A stretch of 64,000 nucleotides of DNA from Candidatus Gastranaerophilales bacterium (GTDB lineage Bacteria; Cyanobacteriota; Vampirovibrionia; Gastranaerophilales; Gastranaerophilaceae), in NCBI GenBank assembly GCA_944326455.1, contig CALVEA010000005.1, positions 1 through 64,000 of the forward strand, given 5' to 3'. This document shows positions 15,202 through 25,296 of the stretch, piece after piece. Below the pieces are notes generated by a model. It did no database searches. It was given only the letters and a program-made list of their open reading frames with translations, and was not told where the DNA came from. Position numbers and translations under genes: made by a program. The number at the start of each line of letters is the position of its first letter. Position 1 is the first letter of the stretch.

Positions 15202-18200
15202 CTAGTATGGCAGTTCATCCACAAAAGCCGGAACTTTTATATTAGTCATTGGTACATCTTTTTGTTTTAGAGACTTTTGAGTATATGATATCCAGTTAAA
15301 TGACAATACAGAGCTTGGCTTATCAATACTGCCGTTTATTATAGAACGGAATTCTTTAGTATATTTTGCCGGCAGTTGAGGAAGTTTTTCAATATCCTCA
15401 GGCATAATATTGTATTTAGAATCCTCACCTGTAAGCATTACCATGAGTTTGTTAAATGAAAAGTCTCCAAATGCACCAAGACCTTCTACTATCTCATCTG
15501 AAAGCCGTCCCAATATAACCATTCTTGCATAATCATTTACAGGATTGTATTCACCTTTAATAAACAAAGCCATTAGAGGACCTTGGGTCTGCAGCATTTT
15601 AATCTTAGCTATGCCGTTTTCTAAATGAATATCTCCGCGCAGATATTTAAATAAACCTGTATCTTTTAGAGTAATTGCTTTGGTTACAACACTCAGAGAA
15701 GTTCTTAACATACTATCTGCAATAACATTCTGCGCATATAAAAGATGTTCCAGCTTCCCTAATGTAGACATCCTGCCATTATGTACAATAAACTTCAAAT
15801 CTCCGTTAAGAGATTGTCTTGAAGTTAATTCTCCCTGTAATGCAGCATCAAAATCCATTATTCCGCTTATAGTATCATTGCGATTTGATATAACATCAAA
15901 AATAGGAGCGGCACTGACACCTCTTGCCATGATATTTGAATAGAAGTGTTCATCTTTCATGTTGTATTCTATAGAACCTGCGAGCTTGCCATTAAATATT
16001 TCAGATGAAATATTATTAAGCATAAGTTTTTCATCTTTTAACTTTATGTCAGAAGAAAATGCAGACAGGTAAAGAGGTGAATCATACACATTTGCTAAAA
16101 CTTTTTCTGAGTAGAATTTCCCGTTTTCTACTTCGCAAGGATATAGTTTTGTTACAGGATTGTCTTTATATAACAAAAGCGTATCCGTATTTAAATATTT
16201 AGATTTAACATTTAAATTTTTAATAATAAGAGATTTTGATACATTTGTAGAAGCAACCGCATCTACGCGCATAGAAGAGTCTCCTAATTTTACCTGCGGA
16301 GCATTAATTATTACTGTATTTTTATTAAAATCTAACGTAGAATTAGTTACAGCAAGCTGAAGCATCTGATTAAAAAGATTTTGAACAGATAATTGCCCTA
16401 CAATATCCGGAGAGGAAAGACTTCCGTTAAAGAACAAGTCTCCTTTTATTTGTGCGATTGTATCAAAAAGGTTTACATTTAACTGCTGCGGGAAGAATAC
16501 TCGAATATTTTTCATTACAGGAGCTGAAAGATTATCAACACTACCGGTAACAATAATCTTTTTCTGCCCTTTTAAATTTGCTTTAAAATCATCAGAGAAT
16601 TTTCCGCTAAAAGAAAGCACACTTAAATCATCAAGTTTTATAGAGTCTTTCTCAATTTTTGATGATAAATTAATAAGAGCCGGTTCGTCTAATACTGCGG
16701 CTTTTTCTAATAAAACCTGAGCCATGCAATTCTGCGCATTTTTATTCCCGCTAAACATTAATTTGAATGGATATCTTATTGAATAAGATTTAAATTTCTT
16801 TAAATCCTTTGAATTCAACACTCCATTTATTTTAGCGGTAAAGGAAGCATTTCCCGTATTGTAGTTTGAGATCTCACCTTTTGCAGTTAATTTTGAATTA
16901 GGCATAAATATATTCGTCTCAGGGATTGACAAGGTTTCTCTTTCAATATTTAACCTTAATGACGGGATTTTTATAGTTTCAGTTTCTGGTGTTTTACAAG
17001 TAATATTGCTTATATAAGCCGAATTATTTTTATTAGTGTCGATTTTTATAGATTCTATAGAGGTGTCGCCAAATTTGTTTACAAAGCGAAGATTTTCAAC
17101 TTGAAGATTCTCTTTGTGTGAAATATTATCAAGAGTTCCTGAAACAGTTGCTACTAAAGAAGCCATCCCGCTTTTAACCCCAAAAGATGCCGGGCATAGG
17201 TACTTTAACTCAACCTTGTTCATTAAAAGTTCAATATCAATGGCTTTATCAACACTTCCTTTTGCCATTATCGGAGCATTGTTCACATAGCCGACAGCAT
17301 TTACTATATTTATGACGTTATTTGAAAAATCAATATCAGAATTGATTCTTTCAATATTCAGTCCGCTCGCTTTGATGCTCGCATTATTAATTTTCATATA
17401 TCCATTGGATTTTATTTTATTTAAATCCCCTTTTATGGTAAAGTTGGCATTCAGGGTGCCTCCAATTGATTTTATACCTTTTAGTTTTGAAAAATCAGCA
17501 AGGAGTCGTAATTTTTGATACAAATCATCAAGTTTTATTTCATCTGTTTTAACTTTTAAATCTAATATAGGCTTTTTAGAATTATTTATCATGCCTTCAA
17601 TATAAACTTTTTTATTAACAGATGTGTAAATATTTGACAGCAGACTTGCTTTATCTCCCCACAAAGTTAGATATACGAAGCTTTTAGGATTTTTTCTGTT
17701 TTTATCCAAGACAGATATATTATCTATATTAATAAACCCGGATGCTTGGATTATTTCATCCGAATTTTTGTAGAGCTTTAAATCAGCAATGATATCAGAA
17801 TAGAAATCCAGCTCTATCATATGATTTAGGAACCCATCAATATCAATATTCTTATTAAATTTTGGCATATCAAACTTTGGTACTAGTGAAACATCATAAC
17901 TTACATATTTCTTGTCATTTATGCTGAATGCTCCCGTCGTACTTAGTTTGAAATTTTTATAATTTGGGATTTTGTCTATAAGAAGAGATTGCCCTTCCAT
18001 GTTATATCGTTCATTTTGTTTCTTATTAAAATAAGTAATATTGTAATTCTTTAACTGCAGATTAGGTGTTTCAGAAACGTTTCTTGAGCTTAATTTATTA
18101 AGAAGCGGCAGAAGATACTTATCCTCTGATGAAGTTCTTATAATTAAGTTATTAGCATATATTTTTTCAGGATTAACATCTTTTTTGATTAAAGAAAACC

Positions 18201-18465
18201 ATGATATATAAAATTTTACATTGTCAAACTGCCCAAACTTTTGTCCATCTTCATACAGCAAGTGCATAATTGGAGCTTTAACTTTCAAACACGGTCCTAC
18301 TCGCAGTATTAATTTATCAATACGAATTTTGATACCCAGCTCGTTTGATACCTGTTTTTCAATTACCGGTATGAGCCTTGGAGCATTTATAGGAATGAAG
18401 CATGCTGAAATTAGAGCAGCTAATATGGCTATTACAACAATTATAATCGTACTGTGTTTTTTCAT
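15202..18465 (-). CDS. AsmA/TamB-like envelope protein
   Basis: This 1087-residue protein has one N-terminal membrane anchor (residues 7-27) followed by a long beta-rich periplasmic part with repeated amphipathic strands and Asn/Lys/Ser-rich turns. This fits the AsmA clan of bridge-like lipid carriers. The C-terminal 250 residues ([29 protein letters not shown]) resemble the AsmA C-terminal domain. Such proteins are thought to move phospholipid between inner and outer membranes. Its ATG overlaps the ATPase stop (ATGA), so the two are coupled. Confidence 0.8.
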   Translation of the reverse strand: MKKHSTIIIVVIAILAALISACFIPINAPRLIPVIEKQVSNELGIKIRIDKLILRVGPCLKVKAPIMHLLYEDGQKFGQFDNVKFYISWFSLIKKDVNPEKIYANNLIIRTSSEDKYLLPLLNKLSSRNVSETPNLQLKNYNITYFNKKQNERYNMEGQSLLIDKIPNYKNFKLSTTGAFSINDKKYVSYDVSLVPKFDMPKFNKNIDIDGFLNHMIELDFYSDIIADLKLYKNSDEIIQASGFINIDNISVLDKNRKNPKSFVYLTLWGDKASLLSNIYTSVNKKVYIEGMINNSKKPILDLKVKTDEIKLDDLYQKLRLLADFSKLKGIKSIGGTLNANFTIKGDLNKIKSNGYMKINNASIKASGLNIERINSDIDFSNNVINIVNAVGYVNNAPIMAKGSVDKAIDIELLMNKVELKYLCPASFGVKSGMASLVATVSGTLDNISHKENLQVENLRFVNKFGDTSIESIKIDTNKNNSAYISNITCKTPETETIKIPSLRLNIERETLSIPETNIFMPNSKLTAKGEISNYNTGNASFTAKINGVLNSKDLKKFKSYSIRYPFKLMFSGNKNAQNCMAQVLLEKAAVLDEPALINLSSKIEKDSIKLDDLSVLSFSGKFSDDFKANLKGQKKIIVTGSVDNLSAPVMKNIRVFFPQQLNVNLFDTIAQIKGDLFFNGSLSSPDIVGQLSVQNLFNQMLQLAVTNSTLDFNKNTVIINAPQVKLGDSSMRVDAVASTNVSKSLIIKNLNVKSKYLNTDTLLLYKDNPVTKLYPCEVENGKFYSEKVLANVYDSPLYLSAFSSDIKLKDEKLMLNNISSEIFNGKLAGSIEYNMKDEHFYSNIMARGVSAAPIFDVISNRNDTISGIMDFDAALQGELTSRQSLNGDLKFIVHNGRMSTLGKLEHLLYAQNVIADSMLRTSLSVVTKAITLKDTGLFKYLRGDIHLENGIAKIKMLQTQGPLMALFIKGEYNPVNDYARMVILGRLSDEIVEGLGAFGDFSFNKLMVMLTGEDSKYNIMPEDIEKLPQLPAKYTKEFRSIINGSIDKPSSVLSFNWISYTQKSLKQKDVPMTNIKVPAFVDELPY

Positions 18466-19496
18466 AATATTCTTTCACCGCTTACTTTATCAAAGAAATA
18501 CATATCACTTACTGATAATTTGAGTTCAACGTTGTCCCCGCAGGCATAGTCCAGCGGAACCCTGGCAGAGCATCTGCAATCATTAAGAGTAAAATAAATA
18601 ATTCGTTCTCCTCCGCTCATTTCGATAATCAGAGGCTGAACAGTAATCTTACTGCTGCCGGATATCATTTTTTCAGCACGAATGCCGACAACAGCTTTAT
18701 TTATTGTTCTCAGACCTTCATTATAAAATTCAACATCATTGATTTTAAACTTGCTATCAGTAATATCTATATCTATAAAATTCATTTGTCCTATAAAACC
18801 GGCTACAAACTGATTTCTGGGATTATTATAAATTTCTTCCGGAGACGCTGCCTGTTGAATTTTTCCTTTGTCTAAAACCACAATACGATCACCCATCGTT
18901 AAAGCTTCCGTTTGATCGTGTGTGACATAAATAAACGTTGTTTTTAATTGCTGATGCAGTCTTTTTATTTCGGCGCGCATCTGTACTCGTAAATTAGCAT
19001 CAAGATTCGACAAAGGTTCATCCATAAGAAATACTTTAGGATTTCTTACAATAGCCCTTCCTAATGCAACTCTTTGCCTCTGACCGCCTGAAAGTTGCTT
19101 TGGTTTTCTATCCAGTAATTCCTCAAGGTTCAAAGCTTTTGCAGCTGATCTAACCTTCTCATCTATGATATTTTTGCTAAATTTACGCATTTTTAGTCCG
19201 AAAGCCATATTTTCGTAAACACTCATGTGAGGATACAAAGCATAGCTTTGAAACACAAACGCAATATCACGGTCTTTTGGGTGGCTATTATTTACTAATT
19301 TGTCATCTATATAGACTTCACCAGAAGTAATATCTTCTAATCCGGAAATAAGTCTTAAAATTGTCGATTTACCACACCCGGAAGAACCTACTAGAACAAT
19401 AAATTCTTTATCCTGAATCTCAAGATTAATCCCATCTATAACGTTATTCTTGCCGTCATAACTCTTTACAAGATTTTTTAAAACGACTTTACTCAT
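18462..19496 (-). CDS. ABC transporter ATPase, MalK/UgpC-like, orphan
   Basis: All ABC ATPase motifs are present: Walker [11 protein letters not shown]-loop [11 protein letters not shown], signature [14 protein letters not shown], Walker [13 protein letters not shown] and switch [14 protein letters not shown]-terminal regulatory (TOBE-like) domain of about 100 residues follows. The best match is the MsmK/UgpC/MalK group that energises sugar importers. No permease or binding protein is encoded nearby. Such ATPases can serve several importers in trans, but here it is coupled to an AsmA-like gene and follows a kinase-like gene after 8 bases. Confidence 0.93.
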   Translation of the reverse strand: MSKVVLKNLVKSYDGKNNVIDGINLEIQDKEFIVLVGSSGCGKSTILRLISGLEDITSGEVYIDDKLVNNSHPKDRDIAFVFQSYALYPHMSVYENMAFGLKMRKFSKNIIDEKVRSAAKALNLEELLDRKPKQLSGGQRQRVALGRAIVRNPKVFLMDEPLSNLDANLRVQMRAEIKRLHQQLKTTFIYVTHDQTEALTMGDRIVVLDKGKIQQAASPEEIYNNPRNQFVAGFIGQMNFIDIDITDSKFKINDVEFYNEGLRTINKAVVGIRAEKMISGSSKITVQPLIIEMSGGERIIYFTLNDCRCSARVPLDYACGDNVELKLSVSDMYFFDKVSGERIL

Positions 19497-19504
19497 AAAT
19501 CCTC

Positions 19505-20602
19505 TTACTTCTTATCTACAGGAAGAATTATATTAAAGCTTGTATTTTTAAGTATTTTCGATTCAATCCATATATATCCGCCAAGAGCTTGCAATATATT
19601 TTTAACACTTGATAAAACCATTGCTCTCAAAACATTTTTCCTGTTTGTAGTATCAAGGATTTTATATGGATCAAACATTGAATCAAGATCATTTTCAGAG
19701 AGCAAGAGGGAGTTGCTTGATACTGCAACTTGAATATACTCTCTTTCCGGCAGATTTATAGTTTGTATATAATCTGCCTCTGGGGTTGAAATATTTATAT
19801 TTATTTCTCCCATCTCAACAGATTTAAGGATAACTTCCAATATATCTTGAACCACAGTTTTAACCATCTCTTCATCAGTGAACACTGCGGACTTTGTTCC
19901 TTCCTCAAGAGAAACTTTCCATCTGATATTCTTACCTTTGTACAGCTGTTCGTTAAACCTGATAACAGAATTTATAAGATTTTGAATATCAAAAGTTTTG
20001 CAATCAGGAGATGGTAATGATGATTCGGTTTGTGATAACTCCAGTAATTTTGTAACGAAGTACATGAGTTCAGAAGAATTCTTTTTTATAATTTTTATGT
20101 ACTTTTCTTGCTGTTCCGAAATTTGCCCCCCAAGCCCGTCTGACATAGCTTGAGAAAACCCGACAATTGACTGCAGCGGAGATTTTAAATCATTAGACAA
20201 CTTTAACAAAAAATTGTTCTTATTCCGGTTTATTTCAGTGCAGTCTTCAGGTTCTTCGACCTTTTCCGGAATCTCTTCCGCCGGTATGGAATCTCTAAAA
20301 TCAAGAACATATCCTTCTTCAATCTCTTTTGAAGTCATATCAAAATAAGTTTCTCGGGATGTGAGCTTAGTTATAACAGGCTTATTCAAAATAACGGAGT
20401 TTGTTATCAGATTCAGAGCATTTTCTATAAAATCAGATATATTAGATGTTAAAAGGTGCATTTTAGACGTTTCAAAGATTTCAGAAGCCTTATCATTCAC
20501 CCACAAAATTTTCCCATCACGGCTGCAAAATACAACACCGTCAGGAAGTGCTTTTTCAACATCAATTGTACTTGTTCTAAAAAGAATCTTTTTTATATCC
20601 AT
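19505..20602 (-). CDS. Histidine-kinase-like protein lacking catalytic residues
   Basis: The layout is a sensor histidine kinase: PAS-like domain (residues 15-105), HisKA-like helices (125-190) and a HATPase-like domain (200-362). The key residues are missing. The phosphoacceptor motif reads SNDLKSPL, with Asn137 where His should be. The N-box reads QDILEVILK, with Val257 at the invariant Asn. The DxGxG loop is replaced by SSNSLLL (295-301). It therefore should neither bind ATP normally nor autophosphorylate. It may act as a scaffold or dimerisation partner, or sense ligand through the PAS domain. It is the first gene of the six-gene run, with AAGGA before the ATG. Confidence 0.85.
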   Translation of the reverse strand: MDIKKILFRTSTIDVEKALPDGVVFCSRDGKILWVNDKASEIFETSKMHLLTSNISDFIENALNLITNSVILNKPVITKLTSRETYFDMTSKEIEEGYVLDFRDSIPAEEIPEKVEEPEDCTEINRNKNNFLLKLSNDLKSPLQSIVGFSQAMSDGLGGQISEQQEKYIKIIKKNSSELMYFVTKLLELSQTESSLPSPDCKTFDIQNLINSVIRFNEQLYKGKNIRWKVSLEEGTKSAVFTDEEMVKTVVQDILEVILKSVEMGEININISTPEADYIQTINLPEREYIQVAVSSNSLLLSENDLDSMFDPYKILDTTNRKNVLRAMVLSSVKNILQALGGYIWIESKILKNTSFNIILPVDKK

Positions 20603-20616
20603 TTGATTATTTTCCT

Positions 20617-20634
20617 TACAAACTTTTGTTTGTA
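20617..20634. promoter_or_regulatory. TACAAAC-TTTT-GTTTGTA palindrome
   Basis: Perfect 7-bp inverted arms separated by four T lie 14 bases upstream of the kinase-like gene's start codon, in the divergent region before dnaJ. The position suggests an operator or an mRNA hairpin near its ribosome site. Confidence 0.4.
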
Positions 20635-20729
20635 TTTTATCACAGACAATATCATAATTAAAAAAAAATTAAGTTTATTAAGAATTGTAATTTTTTGTAT
20701 TAATATTTAACATGTAAGGAAAACAAACT

Positions 20730-21755
20730 ATGAAATACAAAGATTATTATGAAACATTGGGAGTAAAACGGAATGCAACTGAGTCTGAAATTAAATCAGC
20801 CTACAGAAAGCTGGCTCGTAAATACCATCCTGATGTTAATAAAACAAAGGAAGCAGAAGAAAAATTCAAAGATATAAATGAAGCTTATGAAGTATTATCT
20901 GATAAAGATAAACGCCAGAGATATGATTCTTTAGGCTCAAATTGGCAGGGAGGTGCTGATTACACACCGCCGCCCGGATTTGAGAATTTTAGCTTTAATT
21001 TTAATCAAGGCGGTGCCCAAAGTTTCAACTTTGGCGGAAATACAGGGGGCTTTTCAGATTTCTTTGCCTCACTTTTTGGGGACATGATGGGAGCTCAAGG
21101 AGCCGGCACCGGTGGATTTAACGGTTTTGATTTCACACAAACCTCTCGCGGGGCATCCTCAAGAAGAGCTTCTCAGCAACCGGCAGACAATCTTGATATA
21201 ACTAAAACCCTAAATGTAACTGCTAAAGAGATTTTTGATAAAAAACCTATATCAGTAAGCTACACCCAGATTGATAAATGCGGATACTGCAATGGCGGAG
21301 GTTACTGTTCTCATTGCGGAGGCACCGGAATTCTTTCAACTCCAAAAACCATAAAAGTTAAACTGCCAAAAGATATCCAAGAAGGCAAAAAAGTCCGGCT
21401 CAAAGGAGAAGGTAAGACTGATGCTTACGGTAACAAGGGTGATTTATACCTGGTTATACATTTTAAAGATTCCGACTATGAGATTGACGGCGTAAATTTG
21501 ACTAAAGATGTTGAGATTACACCTCCGGAAGCAGTATTGGGCTGTAATAAAGAAATAGAAACTCTTCATGGTAAAATTAACATTAAAATTCCTGCTGGAG
21601 TATCAAGCGGACAGTCCCTAAGACTCAAGAAGCTTGGTTTACCGGATGGAAACAGTTATGGAGATTTGAATGCCAAAATAAAAATAGTCATTCCAAAGAA
21701 TTATTCAAAGGAAGTTATTGATTTGTATAAAGAAATTCAAAAGAAGACCTCTTAA
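20730..21755 (+). CDS. DnaJ-family chaperone with single zinc module
   Basis: The J domain (residues 4-68) has the HPD motif (33-35) that stimulates DnaK. A Gly/Phe-rich region follows (70-145), then the C-terminal substrate-binding domains (150-335). Classical DnaJ has four CxxCxGxG repeats binding two zincs, and CbpA-type proteins have none. This protein has only CGYC...CSHCGGTG (C184, C187, C193, C196), enough for one zinc. It is monocistronic, with GTAAGGAAAA before the ATG and a terminator overlapping the stop codon. No CIRCE-type operator is visible. Confidence 0.93.
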   Translation: MKYKDYYETLGVKRNATESEIKSAYRKLARKYHPDVNKTKEAEEKFKDINEAYEVLSDKDKRQRYDSLGSNWQGGADYTPPPGFENFSFNFNQGGAQSFNFGGNTGGFSDFFASLFGDMMGAQGAGTGGFNGFDFTQTSRGASSRRASQQPADNLDITKTLNVTAKEIFDKKPISVSYTQIDKCGYCNGGGYCSHCGGTGILSTPKTIKVKLPKDIQEGKKVRLKGEGKTDAYGNKGDLYLVIHFKDSDYEIDGVNLTKDVEITPPEAVLGCNKEIETLHGKINIKIPAGVSSGQSLRLKKLGLPDGNSYGDLNAKIKIVIPKNYSKEVIDLYKEIQKKTS

Positions 21756-21772
21756 TTTAAGAGGTCTTCTTT
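21741..21772. terminator. Bidirectional terminator, dnaJ / EF-hand gene
   Basis: AAGAAGACCTCTTAA pairs with TTAAGAGGTCTTCTT and is followed by T-rich DNA on the plus strand. It overlaps the dnaJ stop codon and lies directly after the convergent gene. Confidence 0.85.
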
Positions 21773-21774
21773 AA

Positions 21775-23628
21775 CTATACTTTTTGTTTTTCGGACTCAA
21801 CCCAGACTGTGTAATTATTTTTGAATGTTTCGGTAAATGTTGTTAAACAGTCCTGAGGATTGAATGTTATTGTTTTTCTAAATCCAGACCATATACTATT
21901 TTGTTTAGTTGTTGTTGAATTCATAATAGCGATGGTTTGTGAATTATTGAATACATTATTAAATGCATCATTATCAAATTCTACTCCGTTAGCTTCGCAC
22001 ATTGCCATAGATTTAGACAGCATTGTTGATTTAAGTCTATTTATCATATCTTCTGCCATATCTTCATACTTTGAACCATTTCTAAAGGATACTTTTGAAA
22101 CAAGAGTTTCTCCCTTTTCGAAAGCCTCTTGAAGGGCAGGGTCGACATACTTACTGTAATCGTTACGAACCAGAGCTTTTGTATAGTCAATATCCTGTAA
22201 ATCCATATCGGTATTTGAAGCATTCATTTCATTAATCGTTGTCGAAATCATTTCATTAAATTCATCTGTAAATGTATTTACTAAATCTTGGACATTAAAT
22301 GAAGATTTTGCCCAAAAGACAACTTTACCATTAGTATCAACACAAGCAGACACGGCATTTAATGAAGCTTGAGTAAACACTGTTTCAAAAACAGTTTCAA
22401 TTTTTTCAAATGGTATCCCCTTCTCTTGTAGATTATTTGCAATTTGATTTCTAAATTGTTCTTTTAATGACGTTTCTAGAAGATCGCGGGCTTTATCTTG
22501 AGCTTGTTCTAAGCCTCGGAATCCGCGTTTGTTGGATTTAATTGTCGAATTCTCGTAATAACCCGGTATTTGGCTATAATCAATTGATGATAATGAACGT
22601 TCAATCATGACATCATCACCGGTTAATGTTCCGAATGCAGTATCTGCGAGGTTTTCTGATGCTGTTTTTGCATCATTCATTGCTGATTGTAACATCTTAT
22701 CCGTAGATAGTGAATCAATTAATAATTCCATATCTGAATTAAGTTCTTCAGCATCTGTATATTTTTTGAGTAAAGTCTCTATTGCAGCTTCACTGGCAAC
22801 ATTTACACCATTCATTCTTAATATTAAGCCATTATCAAGAGCTTCTCCAAAAAACTCACGGACAGCATTCTTTAAGGTATTAAGTTCGCCGGAATCAATG
22901 TATACGCCTAAATTGTTGTATACATTTCTGTAATTTTCTATAGCATCTGTCATTTTTTCTGAATCGCTTTTAGTGAGCTGAGATTGCAGATAACTTCTCA
23001 AATCAGCTTTCATATTGTTTCCGGTATATGAGCTGATGAATTTGTCTGCTAAAGTTTCCAGTTTTTTACCAAGAGTTTGGATAATTGGTTTTGTTACATC
23101 ATCTGATAAGTCTGCTGCTGAAAGGATATTTTGAATATCTTCTAAAATATTATCAAGAACTTCTGATTTTACCGGATTTTGTGTACTTGGCAAAATTTCT
23201 GATTTTAGCTCTTCATACTTCTCAGGCAGTTGAGCATTAAATTCCTCAACCATCTTTGAAGTATCACCAATATATTCAGCCTTAAAGGTTTCTGCAAATT
23301 CTTTCAATGCAGCTATCATTTCACTTGATAAATTGGCATTAGCACCTGTAAAATCTTTTGATATTTGCCCCATCAAGTCATTTAATGCCTCTTGAATCTG
23401 AGCATCTATTGTATAATCAAGAACTTGTTCATCGGTAAGAGTTTTGTCTTCTGTACCCTTTCCTGCGGATAAATCAACACTATCAGTTTCTACTGACTCT
23501 AGAACCGATTTAAATTCTTCTTCGGTAACTTCACCGTCTCCGTTTAGGTCTAAATCTTTAAATGTAAGTTTTGTACCGTTTTGAGTAGTTATACTCCCAA
23601 ACTGATTAATCCCTGATAAATCTGTCAT
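21775..23628 (-). CDS. Large helical protein with N-terminal EF-hand
   Basis: This 617-residue protein is unknown to me. Residues 27-38 form a canonical 12-residue EF-hand loop (DLNGDGEVTEEE) with all calcium-binding positions filled. The rest is predicted almost wholly alpha-helical, acidic, low in Cys, and rich in Asn, Thr and Ser. There is no signal peptide and no transmembrane segment. A single EF-hand in a long helical protein suggests a calcium-responsive surface, secreted or scaffold protein. The start is ATG with AGGAG upstream. The intergenic region behind it carries three TTACA half-sites. Confidence 0.8.
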   Translation of the reverse strand: MTDLSGINQFGSITTQNGTKLTFKDLDLNGDGEVTEEEFKSVLESVETDSVDLSAGKGTEDKTLTDEQVLDYTIDAQIQEALNDLMGQISKDFTGANANLSSEMIAALKEFAETFKAEYIGDTSKMVEEFNAQLPEKYEELKSEILPSTQNPVKSEVLDNILEDIQNILSAADLSDDVTKPIIQTLGKKLETLADKFISSYTGNNMKADLRSYLQSQLTKSDSEKMTDAIENYRNVYNNLGVYIDSGELNTLKNAVREFFGEALDNGLILRMNGVNVASEAAIETLLKKYTDAEELNSDMELLIDSLSTDKMLQSAMNDAKTASENLADTAFGTLTGDDVMIERSLSSIDYSQIPGYYENSTIKSNKRGFRGLEQAQDKARDLLETSLKEQFRNQIANNLQEKGIPFEKIETVFETVFTQASLNAVSACVDTNGKVVFWAKSSFNVQDLVNTFTDEFNEMISTTINEMNASNTDMDLQDIDYTKALVRNDYSKYVDPALQEAFEKGETLVSKVSFRNGSKYEDMAEDMINRLKSTMLSKSMAMCEANGVEFDNDAFNNVFNNSQTIAIMNSTTTKQNSIWSGFRKTITFNPQDCLTTFTETFKNNYTVWVESEKQKV

Positions 23629-23695
23629 TCCTATACTCCTTAAAAAAATAATACAAAAAGATTTACGGCATCTTATAAAAAAAACTTTAGTAAAT

Positions 23696-23724
23696 TTACA
23701 AAGGTTGTTACAAAAATTTACAAA
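23696..23724. promoter_or_regulatory. TTACA direct repeats, copy 3 (three half-sites)
   Basis: TTACAAA occurs at 23696, 23708 and 23718. The last two reproduce the 10-bp spacing seen elsewhere (TTACAAAAATTTACAAA). It lies 67-95 bases upstream of the EF-hand gene and 78 or more bases upstream of gcvT. Confidence 0.45.
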
Positions 23725-23745
23725 GCTGCATATTTGTTAATAGAC

Positions 23746-23774
23746 TTGACAATACTGAAAATTATTACGAGAAT
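23746..23774 (+). promoter_or_regulatory. Promoter of gcvT-gcvH-gcvPA
   Basis: A perfect TTGACA -35 (23746) is followed after 17 bases by GAGAAT as the likely -10, leaving a leader of about 20 bases with GGGGG before the gcvT ATG. No glycine riboswitch fold is visible. Confidence 0.6.
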
Positions 23775-23801
23775 TAATAAGAGAGTGTATTTGGGGGCAG
23801 T

Positions 23802-24905
23802 ATGACAAAACAGACATTTTTACATGATAAACATATCAAACTGGGAGCTAAGATGGTTGATTTTGCAGGATGGCATATGCCGGTCCAATATTCTTCCATT
23901 ATTGAAGAACATAAAACTGTTAGAGAATCTGTCGGAATATTTGATGTTTCACATATGGGAGAGATTATTCTTACAGGAGAAGATGCGCTTCCATATCTAA
24001 ATAAAATAGTTCCGCAAGACATTTCTAAACTCGTTGACAGAAAGGCTGTTTACTGTCAATTAACAAATAAAAACGGCGGAATCATTGATGATTTAATTAT
24101 TTATAAACTTGAGGAAAACAAATACCTCATAATCGCAAATGCATCCAGAATTGATGAAGATTTAAACTGGATGGTAAGAAATAAAGTTGGTTTTAATGTT
24201 TCAATTATAAATGAATCACATAATTACTCTCTGCTTGCCGTCCAAGGACCTAAGACTATTGAGCTAATGAAATCAATAGGTACGCAAGAATTACCCGGAT
24301 TTTTTCATATAAAAAGAGGGGAATTATTCAATATTAACGTATGGATATCCAGAACCGGCTACACCGGAGAAGACGGAGTTGAAATTCTCGTAAGAAACGA
24401 ATTCTCTGAATATTTATGGGACAAATTATTAGAAGCCGGTCAGCCTCTTGGTATTAAGCCGATAGGGCTGGGGGCAAGAGATACTTTAAGACTGGAAGCC
24501 GCATTACATCTCTATGGCAATGACTTGGATGAGGATACTACTCCTATAGAAGCAGGCTTAAGCTGGTCAATACCTAAAAATAAAGCTGATGACTATAACG
24601 GACGCCAGGTTATTGAAGAGCAGCTCAAGAACGGCGGCAGGAAAAAACTTGTCGGGTTGAAAATGCTTGATAGGAACATTGCTAGACATGGATATGATGT
24701 ATATTACAATAATGAAAAAATTGGAATTGTAACAAGCGGAGGAATTTCTCCAATCAGAGGAGATAACATTGCTCTTGCATATATCAAACCTCTTGACAAT
24801 TTGGCTGTAGGCTCTACAATTCAAATATTAATACGTGATAAATTCCACAATGCCGAAATTGTTAGAAAACCATTTGTAGAAAAAAGAAATAAGGAAGTTA
24901 AATAA
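23802..24905 (+). CDS. gcvT: Glycine cleavage T protein (aminomethyltransferase)
   Basis: GcvT transfers the methylene group from aminomethylated H protein to tetrahydrofolate, releasing ammonia. Motifs match throughout: DFAGWHMPVQYSS, VGIFDVSHMGE, LAVQGP, SRTGYTGEDG and LGARDTLRLEA. The 367-residue length is normal. It is the first gene of a T-H-P1 operon, 16 bases ahead of gcvH. Confidence 0.97.
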   Translation: MTKQTFLHDKHIKLGAKMVDFAGWHMPVQYSSIIEEHKTVRESVGIFDVSHMGEIILTGEDALPYLNKIVPQDISKLVDRKAVYCQLTNKNGGIIDDLIIYKLEENKYLIIANASRIDEDLNWMVRNKVGFNVSIINESHNYSLLAVQGPKTIELMKSIGTQELPGFFHIKRGELFNINVWISRTGYTGEDGVEILVRNEFSEYLWDKLLEAGQPLGIKPIGLGARDTLRLEAALHLYGNDLDEDTTPIEAGLSWSIPKNKADDYNGRQVIEEQLKNGGRKKLVGLKMLDRNIARHGYDVYYNNEKIGIVTSGGISPIRGDNIALAYIKPLDNLAVGSTIQILIRDKFHNAEIVRKPFVEKRNKEVK

Positions 24906-24921
24906 TACAGGAGAATGCTAA

Positions 24922-25296
24922 ATGAATGAAAACTCTTTATGCACAAAAACGCATGAATATGTACTTGAACAAGGCAGCAAGTATGAAGTAGGTATAACCG
25001 ATTATGCCATAGAGCAGCTTGGTGATATCGTTTTTATTGAACTCCCAGAAGTTGGTGCAGAATTTGCAAAGAATGAAGTATTCGCAACAATAGAATCCGT
25101 AAAAGCAGCTTCTGAAATTTATATGCCTATCTCGGGTAAAGTTGTTGAGATTAATGAGGAACTCGTAAACAGCCCTGAACTTTTGAATGATGAAGGTTTT
25201 GAAGATAAGTGGCTTATTAAAATTGAATCATCTGCAGACCAGGTTGAATTTGCAGATTTGTTGGATTACTCAGATTATAAAGAAGAAATTGAATAA
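24922..25296 (+). CDS. gcvH: Glycine cleavage H protein (lipoyl carrier)
   Basis: This 124-residue lipoyl-domain protein shuttles the aminomethyl arm between P, T and L proteins. Signatures are VGITDYAIEQLGDIVFIELP and, around the lipoylated Lys, IESVKAASEIYMPISGKV. The end has NDEGFEDKWLIKI. AGGAG precedes the ATG; its TAA overlaps the gcvPA ATG by one base. Confidence 0.97.
   Translation: MNENSLCTKTHEYVLEQGSKYEVGITDYAIEQLGDIVFIELPEVGAEFAKNEVFATIESVKAASEIYMPISGKVVEINEELVNSPELLNDEGFEDKWLIKIESSADQVEFADLLDYSDYKEEIE

Noticed and set aside
23629-23801. Glycine riboswitch upstream of gcvT
   Set aside because: No paired aptamer pattern is visible and a TTGACA promoter lies 51 bases from the start, leaving a leader of only about 20 bases.
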